Assembly (NCBI GenBank): GCA_013400975.1
Contig: WBMZ01000200.1
Location: 92,911 to 156,910, forward strand
Source of the DNA: Atrichornis clamosus
Lineage: Eukaryota; Chordata; Aves; Passeriformes; Menuridae
Reading direction: 5' to 3'
Length of the DNA: 64,000 nt
Position 1 is the stretch's first letter. Each line of letters starts with the position of its first letter. Position numbers and translations under genes: made by a program. Below the pieces are notes generated by a model that was given only the letters and a program-made list of their open reading frames with translations, was not told the DNA's origin and ran no database searches. Shown piece after piece: positions 39,486 through 49,965 of this stretch.

Positions 39486-42400
39486 CGTCAATGAATCTGC
39501 TACTCTGCCTCCATAGTAAAAGGGCTTGGATTTTCCCGGTCTGGTTTTTCCATTGATGTTTATCTCCCTTGAAAGTCTTTTTCCTTTTGATAAGGTCATA
39601 CAAAGTGGTAATTAAAAGAAAAAAAAGTTCTGTGGTGGTTTATGCCTCATGTTCTATTTCTGAAGTACCTGTAGTTGGCCTCACTGACCTTCCAAACCAC
39701 AAGCTACCTTTTAACTTCTTTTTTTTTGTGGCAAGTACTAAGACCCAAAGCAAACAAGTTGAGAGTTCTTGGTTCTAAGAGTAAGCTTTTGACCTTTGCA
39801 AGGTTGTGGTGATTTTTATTCAACTGAACAGATAGAACTGGCGTTCTGGAAGGTCCCTGAGGTCTCCCTGGTTTGCAGTTGGTGATAACCAACTGCTCGG
39901 ATCAAGCCAGGGAAAGTTCCTCTGTGTTCTGATGCCTTGGCATGCCTCTGGGAAGATGTGCATGTTAAATAAAAATTGTGTTGGTGCTACCTGTGCAGTT
40001 TTAATTCTAAATTTTTTGATCACTGAATTAAGAAGGGATTTTGTTTTTCACTGTTCTTCGTGGAGCGCCTCTATCATATGTTGTTTTCTGCATGACCACA
40101 CCTGGTTGTTCTTTTGCATTTAAAATCTTTTCAGGAAGGAATTGGTCTGAACCACATTTCTTTTGTTCTGTAGCAGGTACTAATTCCTGCATTTTCCACA
40201 GCGGGAAATGCTTTAGGAGTATTAGGATGGGGGGAATGTGTGTTTAAACCCCATCTGGTGCTGTGCTGGTGGTGAGGAAGGTCATTCTAGGTAACCCAGC
40301 ACATACATTGTAGGTAGGATAAATGGTGCTGGTGACATGTTTTTTCCCTGTTGATGGTACTGTATCCTGGAAAGATGATGGTCATTTTTATCTGGAAAGT
40401 AATAGTATGTAAGTGGCTGAGATCCAAGGACAATTGCAGGTGCAGAGGCATCTTGGTTTGCCAGCAGAATGAAATATTAGGAAGTCACATTCCCTTTGTG
40501 AGTTGACCTCAGTTTGTTGGTTTAAGGAGGATCTGCTCCAAGTGTGCTGTGATGTGAAGGCTGGGAGAGGGAGTGGGACTCCATGTCGAGCTGGGTGTCC
40601 CACTGTGGAATTATTGCAGGTATACAGATCAGGTTTTGACAGACTGGCTTTTATAATTTATGGGGTTTTAGCTCTTCAGGGTATGATGGCTGTCTGTAAG
40701 CAGTGATTTGCCACAGTTCTGGGAGAAAATTGAGAGCAGTGTGTGAAGGCTGGGTCCTTCAAATGCTGTTGATATCCCAGAAGAGTTAGTGGAGATCAGC
40801 TGAAGCTAATGTGAAGCTGGCAAAATGTTTTGGGCTACTGTGAATCAAAGGTTTGGAAGTAATTGGCTTTTTTTTGCCTAGTAAAGTATCAAATACAACC
40901 TTTTCGTAAGATCATATGTACACTTTCCAAAGCAGGAGGCCAAATTCTCATGGAATGCACGTAGGTGTTTTGTGTCACACACTTTGGACAGTTGTACCTC
41001 ATTGAACTGAGACTTTGTCTGAATTTTACAGGAACTGCTATTGTTTTAGTGCAAGGAAAGTGTCTTTTTGGAGTCAGTATCTATTATTTGAGTGTATCTA
41101 TTATTTGACAGTGACTTCTGAAATGCAGGGTTTTATTTCCCCTCTCTCAGTGCATGTGCTTGGTTTGCCCATAATGCCTCCAACGTTAATGCTGGCTGTG
41201 TTTACAATGGGTTGTTTGGGGATTGTAAATAATTTTGAAGCAGCAGGAATGACCTACTTCTTAGAAGCATTTGCCTTCTGGCTGTTTTGCGGGTTCTGTG
41301 GATTCCTAGATCCCTTCCATGGAAAGGCAATCTTCTTTCAGGTTTAATGCTGTACAAATGTAAAGAGAAGTATAATTTTGAATATTATGCAACTAAAATG
41401 CTGCTTGTTTGTACAATTATTATTGTACTTCCTAAAAGATGTTCAGCACAGAAGCAAGAGTAGCATAGGTAACAACTGTATGAACAGTCTGAATTACTAT
41501 TTGGATTACAGGGAATAATTGCAAACAAGACTTTTCTTACTTCTGTTTTAGGTCACTCCAGATTCTATTTAAGAATAGGGAGTTTCTGTTCCTTGCTTAT
41601 TTGATTTTAACTTTGCCAACACTAGATTTCATGAGACAGACTTAATGACTTAGCTAGGCTGGGTTGTCATAAAATACAGCTTTGGGTAAAGGTAATATCT
41701 GATTCCCAATTCTGTCCTAGCTCCTCTGCTCCTCTCCCCTTCCATTAGTTCTTCCTTGCTTATCACTTCTTGTGAGTTCATGCCACTGTTTCTGGGGATA
41801 CTTGGCTATGTCATGTTTTAATTTCAATTTAGATGCATTTTTCTTAGTGGATTTAAAGTCATAACAAAACTCTGAGGGGGTCACCCTTCTCTTCCACAAA
41901 ATTTTAGTCTGACAATATGGGTATTTGTTGAGCTCGAGAAGCTTCTATTTTAAGAGGGACAACATTTTTTGCTTAGAATGTCATTTGCCAGGTTAAACTA
42001 GTATCAGGAACGGAATGAGGACAGGGTGAAGTGTGTTGTCAAATGTAAAGCAATGGGGCTGAGGTAGAAATTCATGGCATACTAGAGGTTTATATAGTAA
42101 GGAAATGGAAAACGTTCAGTGGCCCTAGGGGTACTGAGGTGCATGACTGAAATTGTGAAGTTACCCTATCCAAGTCTCAAAGGGATAATTGTTTTTACTT
42201 AAGGATTGCTGCAAAATGTGAAATTAAATCTCAAACAATCAACTGAAAGGAGAAGACAAAGTGAAGAGACCTGGCTTTGTTATCAAAACAGGGCAAGTCT
42301 GTGGCTTGGTTGTGGTTAGAATGATTTTCCAAATTGTTGGGCATTAGAAAGCATCTACTTCCAGAATGTCATGGGAGTGATGCCTCTGTTCAGGTCTCTC

Positions 42401-42839
42401 AGAAGAGCCATGGATGTGTTTAGGAAAGGGAAGGCCCTTATTTTGGCTTTGCTGCAGCCATTGCTGCCATCTGCTTGGTTTTCTGGGACCATTGGCGTTG
42501 CTGTTTTGCACAGCCCTGTGACACTCACCCACTGCCCCAGAGAGGAATGGGCTCCTTTCCAAGCTCATTAGAGAAGCAGTAGCAGCTCTCTTCAGTGAGG
42601 AGTCATATCCTTTTACCAGGTCTCCCAGGGGGATGAAATCCTTCGAGACAGGGAAGCTCCCTGGATTACGATGATGATTTTGATTTTTGAAATTGTGTGT
42701 TCCTGTACTTTTCAATAACTTAAATGGGTTTGAAGTGGGTCTGTTAACTCAGATTGCTTCTGAAAAATGGATCCTAATCATACCTTGTCCCCCTTGACAG
42801 GGAATAAGAACATGAATTTACTCTCCTTTCAGGAGTGCA
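39486..42839. other. Unannotated sequence
   Basis: Unique AT-rich DNA. The 110-codon frame at 41015-41347 is hydrophobic and includes the duplicated bases at 41076-41108, but matches nothing I know. No supported gene. Confidence 0.6.
41076..41108 (+). repeat. Tandem duplication of about 16-17 bp
   Basis: GTATCTATTATTTGA occurs twice in succession, separated by two bases, giving a short perfect direct repeat. Confidence 0.85.
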
Positions 42840-43380
42840 GTTTGAGGCCGGTTTTGTAGTGTGTCCTCTGGGTTGAATCTCTCCCTGCACTTGCCCTCCC
42901 TCCGTAGATGCTCAGTGTTAGTTTTAAAGATGTTCTTCATTAGGCTGAAAGCTGGAATCGCTTCAGATTCTTGGGTGCAGGAGGCTGATCTTATCAGGGG
43001 GCTGTTTTGCTTCCTTCCCTCTGGGCCCTCCCTCGCCTCCCGCCTCCTCTCCCGCCTCCCCTCTGCTGCAGGCTGACCCAAGGCCTTCCAGCAGCAGCTC
43101 CTCCTTGTTTTCCCAGACTGGCGTGTTTGTAATTAAATGTCTGAGGCAGAACTATGTGTTGCTCCACTTTGCAATTGCTCCAGTATCTTCCTCCTCTTGT
43201 TCTCACCGGGGTGGCATTTTCTCCAGTAAACAAGATGAAACCTCATTTTTCCGGTTTTTGGTGATAGCTGTCTCCTGGTGGCTCAAAAGTGTACTTGAAA
43301 TTTATCTGGTGTGTGTTTTGTCACGCAATTTTAGCACTTTGCTCATTGCTATGCAGAACATCTCAAGTCCTGGAATGTAA
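42840..43380 (+). promoter_or_regulatory. Candidate conserved noncoding element or exon with strong acceptor
   Basis: This GC-richer island is neither CpG-rich nor CR1. It contains a roughly 60-base pyrimidine tract (43009-43068) ending CTGCAG at 43071, an unusually strong splice-acceptor-like signal. An open frame then runs about 103 codons from 43072 to 43380 (ADPRPSSSSSLFSQTG...). A TTATCA (GATA-type) site at 42991 and a TAATTA homeodomain core at 43130 are visible. No clear donor closes an exon, so a regulatory element is at least as likely. The peptide is not recognised. Confidence 0.3.
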
Positions 43381-44182
43381 CCTGACCTAAGAAAGGGTTT
43401 CCTCACTGATGTAGGAATATCTGGGACTCTCATCCATTGTTCAGCACCTGATCGTGGTGTCTGTGTGTGGCCGTGGGCACATGTTAATCTTTATTTTGGC
43501 CGACAGATCCTCCGATTTGCCTTCCAGCAAGTGCAGGGCTCCTGCAAGCTTTTTATTCCTGTTCAGTGTTTATCAACAGACATCACATTCAATTGCCTTT
43601 CCTGGAGACAATGGAAGTGTCACTTTTGTCCCTTGTGACTGGAAAAAGCGCCTCTTTTGGGGTACTGGAGTGACTGAAAATAACACACACAACTTTCGTT
43701 TTGTTTTCTTCCACTTGAACGCATTGAGGATTTTATTCTTTAAGAATGGATGATGGAAAAAGGTATTTTTCCTGCAGATTGTTTCCTTCCCCTGAAAATA
43801 TTTTGTAAAGCTTAGGACAGGGGGGGATGTAAGCTTTGGAAAAAAAGTAGTTGTTGTTTTGAGTGACCATTTGTCTTCTACTAAGGTATCCTGAGCAAAA
43901 TGGGAAGGCAGTCCATTAAGCCTCACTAAGAAAGTTGAATTCATTTAGTTATGGGGAGGGGAGCCTACAAATGTTCCCTGAAGAAATTTACTGTAGAAGA
44001 AGAGGCTTCTGAAGGATTGGAAAAAAAATAGTGAATTTAGCAGAAAATAGTTAAAATACCTGAAAATTAAATGAATGCTCCTGGACTTGGAAGTGGATGA
44101 GGAAGTGAAGAATTGGTTTCTGTTTGAATGACGGACAAGGAACTGAGGAAGTAATTTTAGGTAGCTGATATACTCACCTGAA

Positions 44183-44809
44183 GTGTGGAATAATGTCACA
44201 AAATACACACATGAGGTACCTTTAGATGGGAAGGTCACACCACTCTTTGGTATTCCAGCAGACACGTCAGTGCCATCTTTCCTGTCCCTCATGTTGGCTG
44301 CAGCAGTGTTTGAACTGAAGGAGAATCTCAATTACCTGCTGTGTTCTCGTATTGCAGAAAGCTGCCTTGAAGGGCTGATGGTACAAAATGAAATACAAAT
44401 GGCTTTTCCTGCCTGCTTTAAAAAAAATCACGTAAGACTGGAAATATTCCCCTGTACATGTCAATGTATGCACTTGAACACAGTCCTCAGGATGCTGAGT
44501 AAAATCATGCAATATTGCAAAAGAAATGAAAGTCAGATGGCAGCACGTGGCTGTAACAGCCTTAGGAGAGAGGACTTAAATGAATATTGCCGTAATGAAA
44601 TAGTGAACAGAGGAAAATACAGGTGTGGGTGTTGCCATGATGAGGCAGTTTGTGAGTCATTTGGGAAATGGACTTGTACAGCTTTGACCAAATGGTCATA
44701 TTTTGTCACATGGATTGCCAGGGAAAGCAGGGAAGCAGTCATTGTACCAGTGATACCAATTGCTCCCAGTGGTAACAATCTTTGCTGCTGTGGAGTTTTT
44801 GATGCCTGA
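44183..44809 (+). other. Unassigned 208-codon open frame, cysteine-rich
   Basis: The longest CR1-free open frame in the window, from an ATG. The protein has about 19 cysteines, several clustered (CTCQC near residue 90, then CRNEIVNRGKYRCGCC and CCC near the end). I see no signal peptide, membrane segment or known domain. Long frames are also open on the opposite strand (43945-44331, 44533-44949), so the area is simply poor in stop codons. In 64 kb of this composition one frame of this size by chance is plausible. It could also be a single-exon relic. I do not recognise it. Confidence 0.15.
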
Positions 44810-45027
44810 ATTGGAAAACATAAAATAGAGGAGTTTTTGCCTTGGCAGGTACAGTACCAATTTGAAGGAAATTTATGCTGAGGGTGAAGCAGATACTTAA
44901 TAAGAGGCTTTTCTGTGTGTTTCAAATACTGGAAATAGATTTCCTGCAATGGATTTGCTGGTAGATGAGCACAGTTTGATGTTGCTGTGCTTGTAGTACC
45001 TGCAATATTTGTAGATATGCAAGTCTG

Positions 45028-45093
45028 TGGTGGTACTGGTTAATGCTTGGACTTTGTCTTGGACGTCTTTTCCAACCTTAATGATTCAATAAA
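45028..45093 (+). mobile_element. CR1 LINE terminal stub, third subfamily
   Basis: 'actggttaatgcttggactt' followed by 'cttttccaaccttaatgatt' is the + strand end of the subfamily seen inverted at 38968 and 60231. It is only about 65 bases long. Confidence 0.75.
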
Positions 45094-45919
45094 TACCTCA
45101 TGTCAAACATGGAAAGGGCTATGGATTTTCAGGTGACACCTTTTCCAGAGAAATACAAAATATGTTCATGTGCTTTTCCAAATGAAATATTTGTCAGTTT
45201 TATTTCACTATGGTAGGAGCATTTCAGAAAGGTTAAGGTGTGAGATTTACACTCTAAATTGTGGTTTGGTTGATATGTTTTCCTGTCTTAATAGTTTTTT
45301 TTATTAGCAACCTTAAGCTACTCACTAGGTTATGGAAAAATGCTTGTCAGGTGGGTAAGGTTGTCATTCCTTAGAATGATAATACATCATCACAATATCA
45401 TATTAATTAGGTGTTTCTTGAAATGTTTGAGCCAAGTCATGTCCTGCCTCAGTGGATTTATAGAGCTTGAAGCTGCCATTCTCTGACTGAAAACAGTCTA
45501 GAAAAAACCTAAAAGCAGCTGAAGCTCTTGGGTAGAGTTCTCCTGATGATCATAATGCCATTGGCAGTGTTAATAATGTATGTTCAAAGCCTATGTAAGG
45601 CTGGTGGTTGTCCCCAAAATGCAGGGTGTGAGCAGAAGAGTCTTATCAAGAGGCTGTCCAGTGCTACAGGATTCCCCTTTTCCACTAAAACCCATAAAGC
45701 TACAGGTGTTAGTCAGCCCCAGCAGGAAATGTGGTACAAGTGGTTTATGCTTCTGTCTTGCTTTTGCCTCAACACTTGTATTCCTCTTTATTTAAGAATA
45801 CTGCTTCTACTGAGAACTTAAATAGCTTAGTGCTTGCAGCTTAGCCTGGAAAAAAAGGTGTTTGAGGTGATTTGTTTTCTTTTCCTGTCAGTTATATTAA
45901 TATCATTAATATCATCATA

Positions 45920-46070
45920 CCAGGGAAGCTGTGGCTGCCCCATCCCTGGAAGTGTCTAAGGCTGGGTTGGATGTGGCTTGGAGCAACCTGGTCTAATGGA
46001 AAGTCCCTGCCCATGGCAGGGGGTGGAATGAAATGGGATTTAAGGTCCCTTCCAACCCAAACCATTACTA
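45920..46070 (+). mobile_element. CR1 LINE 3'-end fragment
   Basis: 'gggaagctgtggctgcccca' through 'gcttggagcaacctggtcta' to 'ccaacccaaaccattacta', main type. The minus frame 45892-46542 (216 codons) runs through it and a poly-T tract, and is not a gene. Confidence 0.93.
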
Positions 46071-46258
46071 ATACTGTATTTTGATTTATGTGTATATACA
46101 TGCGAACTGATGTTGATACAGATCGCATTTGATACAAATCACTAGTTTCATTTTGGGACAACCAAAACCCATTAATAGATTGGAATGAAAGCAAAATTTG
46201 GCCAAATAGAACTGTAACGAGAATAGTGTGGGACCCAGGGTTGTTGGGTTTTGGTTTG

Positions 46259-46273
46259 TTTTTTTTTTTTTTT
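46259..46273 (+). repeat. Poly-T run (15)
   Basis: Uninterrupted T15 following 'gggttttggtttg', a simple repeat. Confidence 0.9.
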
Positions 46274-47197
46274 GCCAATAAAATTTTATTTTCTTCATGT
46301 GAGATATTAGGGTGCTTTTTCTCTTGTCTTGACCTATCATTTTTGTTTAATGCTGCAGCCTTAGTTATGAATCCTTGAATATCCAAAGTCAGCACCTTTC
46401 TAACAAATAGTTTCAGGCTTTTTAACACCTTTCCTTTCTGCTTTAAATTAATCTGCAAATAATTTTTCTTTTTAAGGAACTTTGCAATGGGATCTTGGCT
46501 GGTGGAAGGGCAGGAGTTGGGCACAGATTGTGTAATAAGCACTAAGCTTTCGTTTGTCCTGTGTGTGTTTTGCCCTCTTCATGCACAGTGGCTTGGTGAA
46601 GGGCTTTTCTGTCCTGCTGGGTTGCAGAATAGCTTAAAGATATCTTAGACAGGACATGCTGGAGCCATAGAGGGATTTAGGACTGGTTTAGAGGGCATCC
46701 CATCGTTAGCAGGATCTGGATTTAATATGAAAACCTCTAAATGAATATCTAATCCTCTTCTTTCTGGGGATAGATGTTTTATCCTCATTTTGAAACATGG
46801 CCTTCCAATAATGCAAGTAACTGAAAATCTATTTGCATCTGCTGTTGGATGCTTGCCAGGAGAGATACATGGATATACATTTCATTTTGGCAATTGGAAA
46901 ACCCTGAGCTGGAGCCAGAGGGAACTTCGTAGTGTTTGTGAGTTAGCAATATGTGCTGTGATAGTGGTTTGTTATTGTGGCTTTACCTAAGTGGGTTTTT
47001 TATTTTATTTCTCATGCTCAGTGAAATAAGATCTGCCAAGTACAAGAGGTTAAATTCAGCATAATCTAAAATTCTCCTGGATACAAGAAATATATGTGGT
47101 AGCTCATGCTATGGCAGTCCTTAACCTCGCCTAAGCCTTAGGTTGCTTATTCCTAATGACTGCCATGGTTTTAAGAAGTGAAAGGCTCAATTTTGTT

Positions 47198-47374
47198 ACT
47201 GCCAGAGGACAGGGCCAGATGGGATATTAATAAGAAATTGTTCCCTGTGAGAGTGGTGAGGCCCTGGCACAGGTTTCCCAGAGAAGCTGTGGCTGCCCCA
47301 TCCCTGGAAGTGTTCAAGGCCAGGTTGGATGGGGTTTGGAGCAGCCTGGGATAGTGGGAAGTGTCCCTGCCTGT
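47198..47374 (+). mobile_element. CR1 LINE 3' fragment lacking its tail
   Basis: It starts 'actgccagaggacagggcca' and runs through 'gtgaggccctggcacaggtt' to 'gtgggaagtgtccctgcctg', then stops before the usual terminal 60 bases. The missing tail implies a deletion after insertion. Confidence 0.93.
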
Positions 47375-47449
47375 CTATGATATGATTCCTTTCTGAAGGA
47401 AGACTAAAGGAGTCAGAGGGAGCTGATCCTTCCTCTCTCGTCATTACCA

Positions 47450-47621
47450 GTGAGGCCCCATCTGGACTACTGCTGTCAATTGTGGGCTGCTTTGTACAAG
47501 TTAAGATCTGGATTTACTGGAGCAAATCTGGTGCAGGACCAAAAGATGATGCTGAAGGGTCTGGAGCATCTTTCAGGTGAGGGGAGGCTGAGAAAGCTGG
47601 GACTGCTCAGCCTGGAGAAAG
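47450..47621 (+). mobile_element. CR1 LINE ORF2 C-terminal coding fragment
   Basis: The + strand reads VRPHLDYCCQLWAALYK and then LKGLEHLSGEGRLRKLGLLS, the conserved C-terminal tail of CR1 ORF2. This part normally lies upstream of the 3' UTR, yet here it follows the 3' UTR piece at 47198-47374. They are therefore two insertions or a rearranged one. The element breaks off at 'ctggagaaagctta'. Confidence 0.85.
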
Positions 47622-49131
47622 CTTAGCAAGCTTATCCACTGGTGTTTAACTTACCTGTGAAATGTTCTGCTGGTTAAAAGCCAGAGTGAGTGCTCTGTTT
47701 ATCATTTAAGCTTAAACAACTCAATGGCTTGGATTTTAGAGTAATAAAAGTTTATTTTGAAGCTTGTGACAACAATCACGTTGTTAACAGGAGGTGTGTG
47801 TGCTTGGTACGGTGCTCACCTAAGTGCTTTAGAATGTTATGAATGCTTCAAGCGCTTTACAGTGTTTTGTGCTGAAGCCCTCAAAGTTGGTGTTTCTGCT
47901 CTGTACACAGTTAAATTGGAGGCTGATTCATGGTTTTTCCCAGTTGGATAAGTGTGGTGGGAAATTTCGTGGGCTGGAGCAGATTGGAAAGACAGACTTC
48001 CTGGGTATCTCCTCTTGAGAAAAGTTTCCTTCTGACTGAACATCTGTTCCCTGTCTCAAGATTAGCCTTTAGCATTCTATTGCTGAACAGTTAAATCATG
48101 AGTACATGCAAAACTGCGAGGTTTATTTTTTTTCGTTCCATTGTGCATATAAATACTTAAAGCAATAAGAGAGCGAGTTTATAATTTGCTGTAAAGTAGG
48201 AATATACATGCTCAATAACATTTTGAGCTCGAACTGTATGTATTGGAAAAGACATGAGCTCTTGAAATGAGCAATGAACTCTTCATTAGGTCTTTTTAAG
48301 CACCTGCATGAAGCCCTTCGTGAGTTAAGTTTTTCATACACCTGAATCAGCATTTTCAATACCTGAAAATGCCAGTTGTGAGCATCACCTTCTGCTCTGT
48401 CAGTGGATCATGGAGGGCTCAGTGAAGAACAGACTCTTGGTGTTAAACAGAAAGTTAATTTTTTAGGAGTAACTCTTGAGTTTCTTCCAGAAGTTGTTTG
48501 GATCTTGTTCTGATTGGACTAAGTGCTAGAAAATCCTCTCTTCAGAAATGTCTTGTGGCATCCTTACAAAATAATAGTGTACAAGGGGAAGGACCTGGAA
48601 GTGCTGGTAGTTGCATGAAGATGATTTTTGTTGTATGATTATGATTGAACTGTTATTCACAATTTGTGTTTTACTTGGAAAGTACTTGAAATTTCAGCTA
48701 GTTAAGGAAAGCTGTCGGGGAACTGTTGCAGAGATACAAGCATGGCAGTCCATGAAGTAGGAGTTTTGGTGATCCATACATTAGGTTTATTAATTTTGCT
48801 AATGGACAACTTACGTCTTGGAATTTCATCTCATGTGATACCAATGAAACTGCTGTTTATGGAAGGATGAATCTTTTACATGGTCCTATTAGCTGGTGTT
48901 TAAACAAGCCAGTACATCATGTGGGAGTGCTTTTTGCAATAGGAGCTGGTTTTCTTTGCAGAAAATGGTGCAGTAATTAGGCTTTTTTATAAGCAAATAA
49001 AAGTAGGGATTAGAAGAGGTAGGCTGCTTTGAAGCATGAAGGGATGGATACCTGTGCTCCATGTTAAATCAAACCCAGGTGTGGTGTCCTTGCTCAGAGC
49101 TGCTGGTTTAACACTTGTGTTTTCTGGGCAG

Positions 49132-49246
49132 AAATGGAGAGAAGTCAGTGCCTGAAGTGAGAGGAAGAGAGAAGTACTGGAAACTGGAAAGGTTTTGGGG
49201 TAAAATGTTTCCTACAGCCAAAGCACTCGGTGCTGTGTTTCCAAAG
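49132..49246 (+). other. Candidate coding exon, unrecognised (low confidence)
   Basis: A TTTTCTGGGCAG acceptor precedes an open frame of 38 codons (NGEKSVPEVRGREKYWKLER, then FWGKMFPTAKALGAVFPK), closed by an AAAG|GTAAGG donor. The length of 115 nt is typical of a vertebrate internal exon. Splice signals and charged composition are good, but no family is recognised and such combinations occur by chance in 64 kb. Confidence 0.25.
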
Positions 49247-49889
49247 GTAAGGGCACACAAGTTCTCCCTTTCCCAGCACTTCTCTTGCTGGGAGGTGCTG
49301 GGAACTCAACCTAGGAGCCTTTCACATGGGGAACACATGATGGAGTGACCTCTGCTTCCACACAGTAATATCTGGTGTTTGATGTAAAGCCTCTTTAGTT
49401 CTGCTACCCAGCAGTTGTTTGTTTTTGCTTTTAAAATATATAAAGAAGAAGCTTCAGTGTCTTTTAAGAATGTTGTTTTGGATATGGTTCTTCTCTTTTG
49501 TAAGTGATATTCCAGTATAAAATATGATTTAGGCTTATTAATATATGATTACTTGTATCAGGAGGCATTGTTGCAATATCACTATGGCTTAATGAGATAT
49601 TTTTTAGTGTAACATTAATATGTTATGAATAGTCCTTTTCTTTGTTTTGTTTTGTTTTCTTAAACTTGAACCTCCATCATATGTGTGCTTGTTACGAGGG
49701 GGAGAATCCCTCCAGTTGGTTTATTCTCTCACTTTGTTATACCACACAGAATGTTTATAAGGGGGTAGATATGAGTGTCTTTTCCTTATATAAATACTCA
49801 ATTTTTGGAGGTGTTCTTATTTGATATGAAACTTAATATAGCAAAATTATAATTCACCGGTTTTAAAAGCTTTACCTGTACAGGAAAAT

Positions 49890-49965
49890 TCAGGCTCAGG
49901 AGACTACAGGAGGTCATCTAGTCTAGGCTCTCGCACAAGGCAAGGTCAGGCCAAAACCTGTGTAA
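49890..49965 (-). mobile_element. Possible very old CR1-type end
   Basis: 'ggaggtcatctagtctaggc' followed by 'caaggcaaggtcagg' resembles the inverted end of older CR1 subfamilies. The match is weak and the remainder is unrecognisable. Confidence 0.3.

Noticed and set aside
39153..39599. 148-codon minus-strand frame as a host gene
   Set aside because: Its peptide is the decayed C-terminus of CR1 ORF2, so it is annotated as a LINE relic instead.
41015..41347. Hydrophobic 110-codon frame resembling a membrane protein
   Set aside because: The T-rich sequence gives hydrophobic residues by composition, it includes a tandem duplication, and no family is recognisable.
45892..46542. 216-codon minus-strand frame, the longest in the window
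   Set aside because: It runs through a CR1 end and a poly-T tract that gives a lysine run, with no domain and no credible start context.
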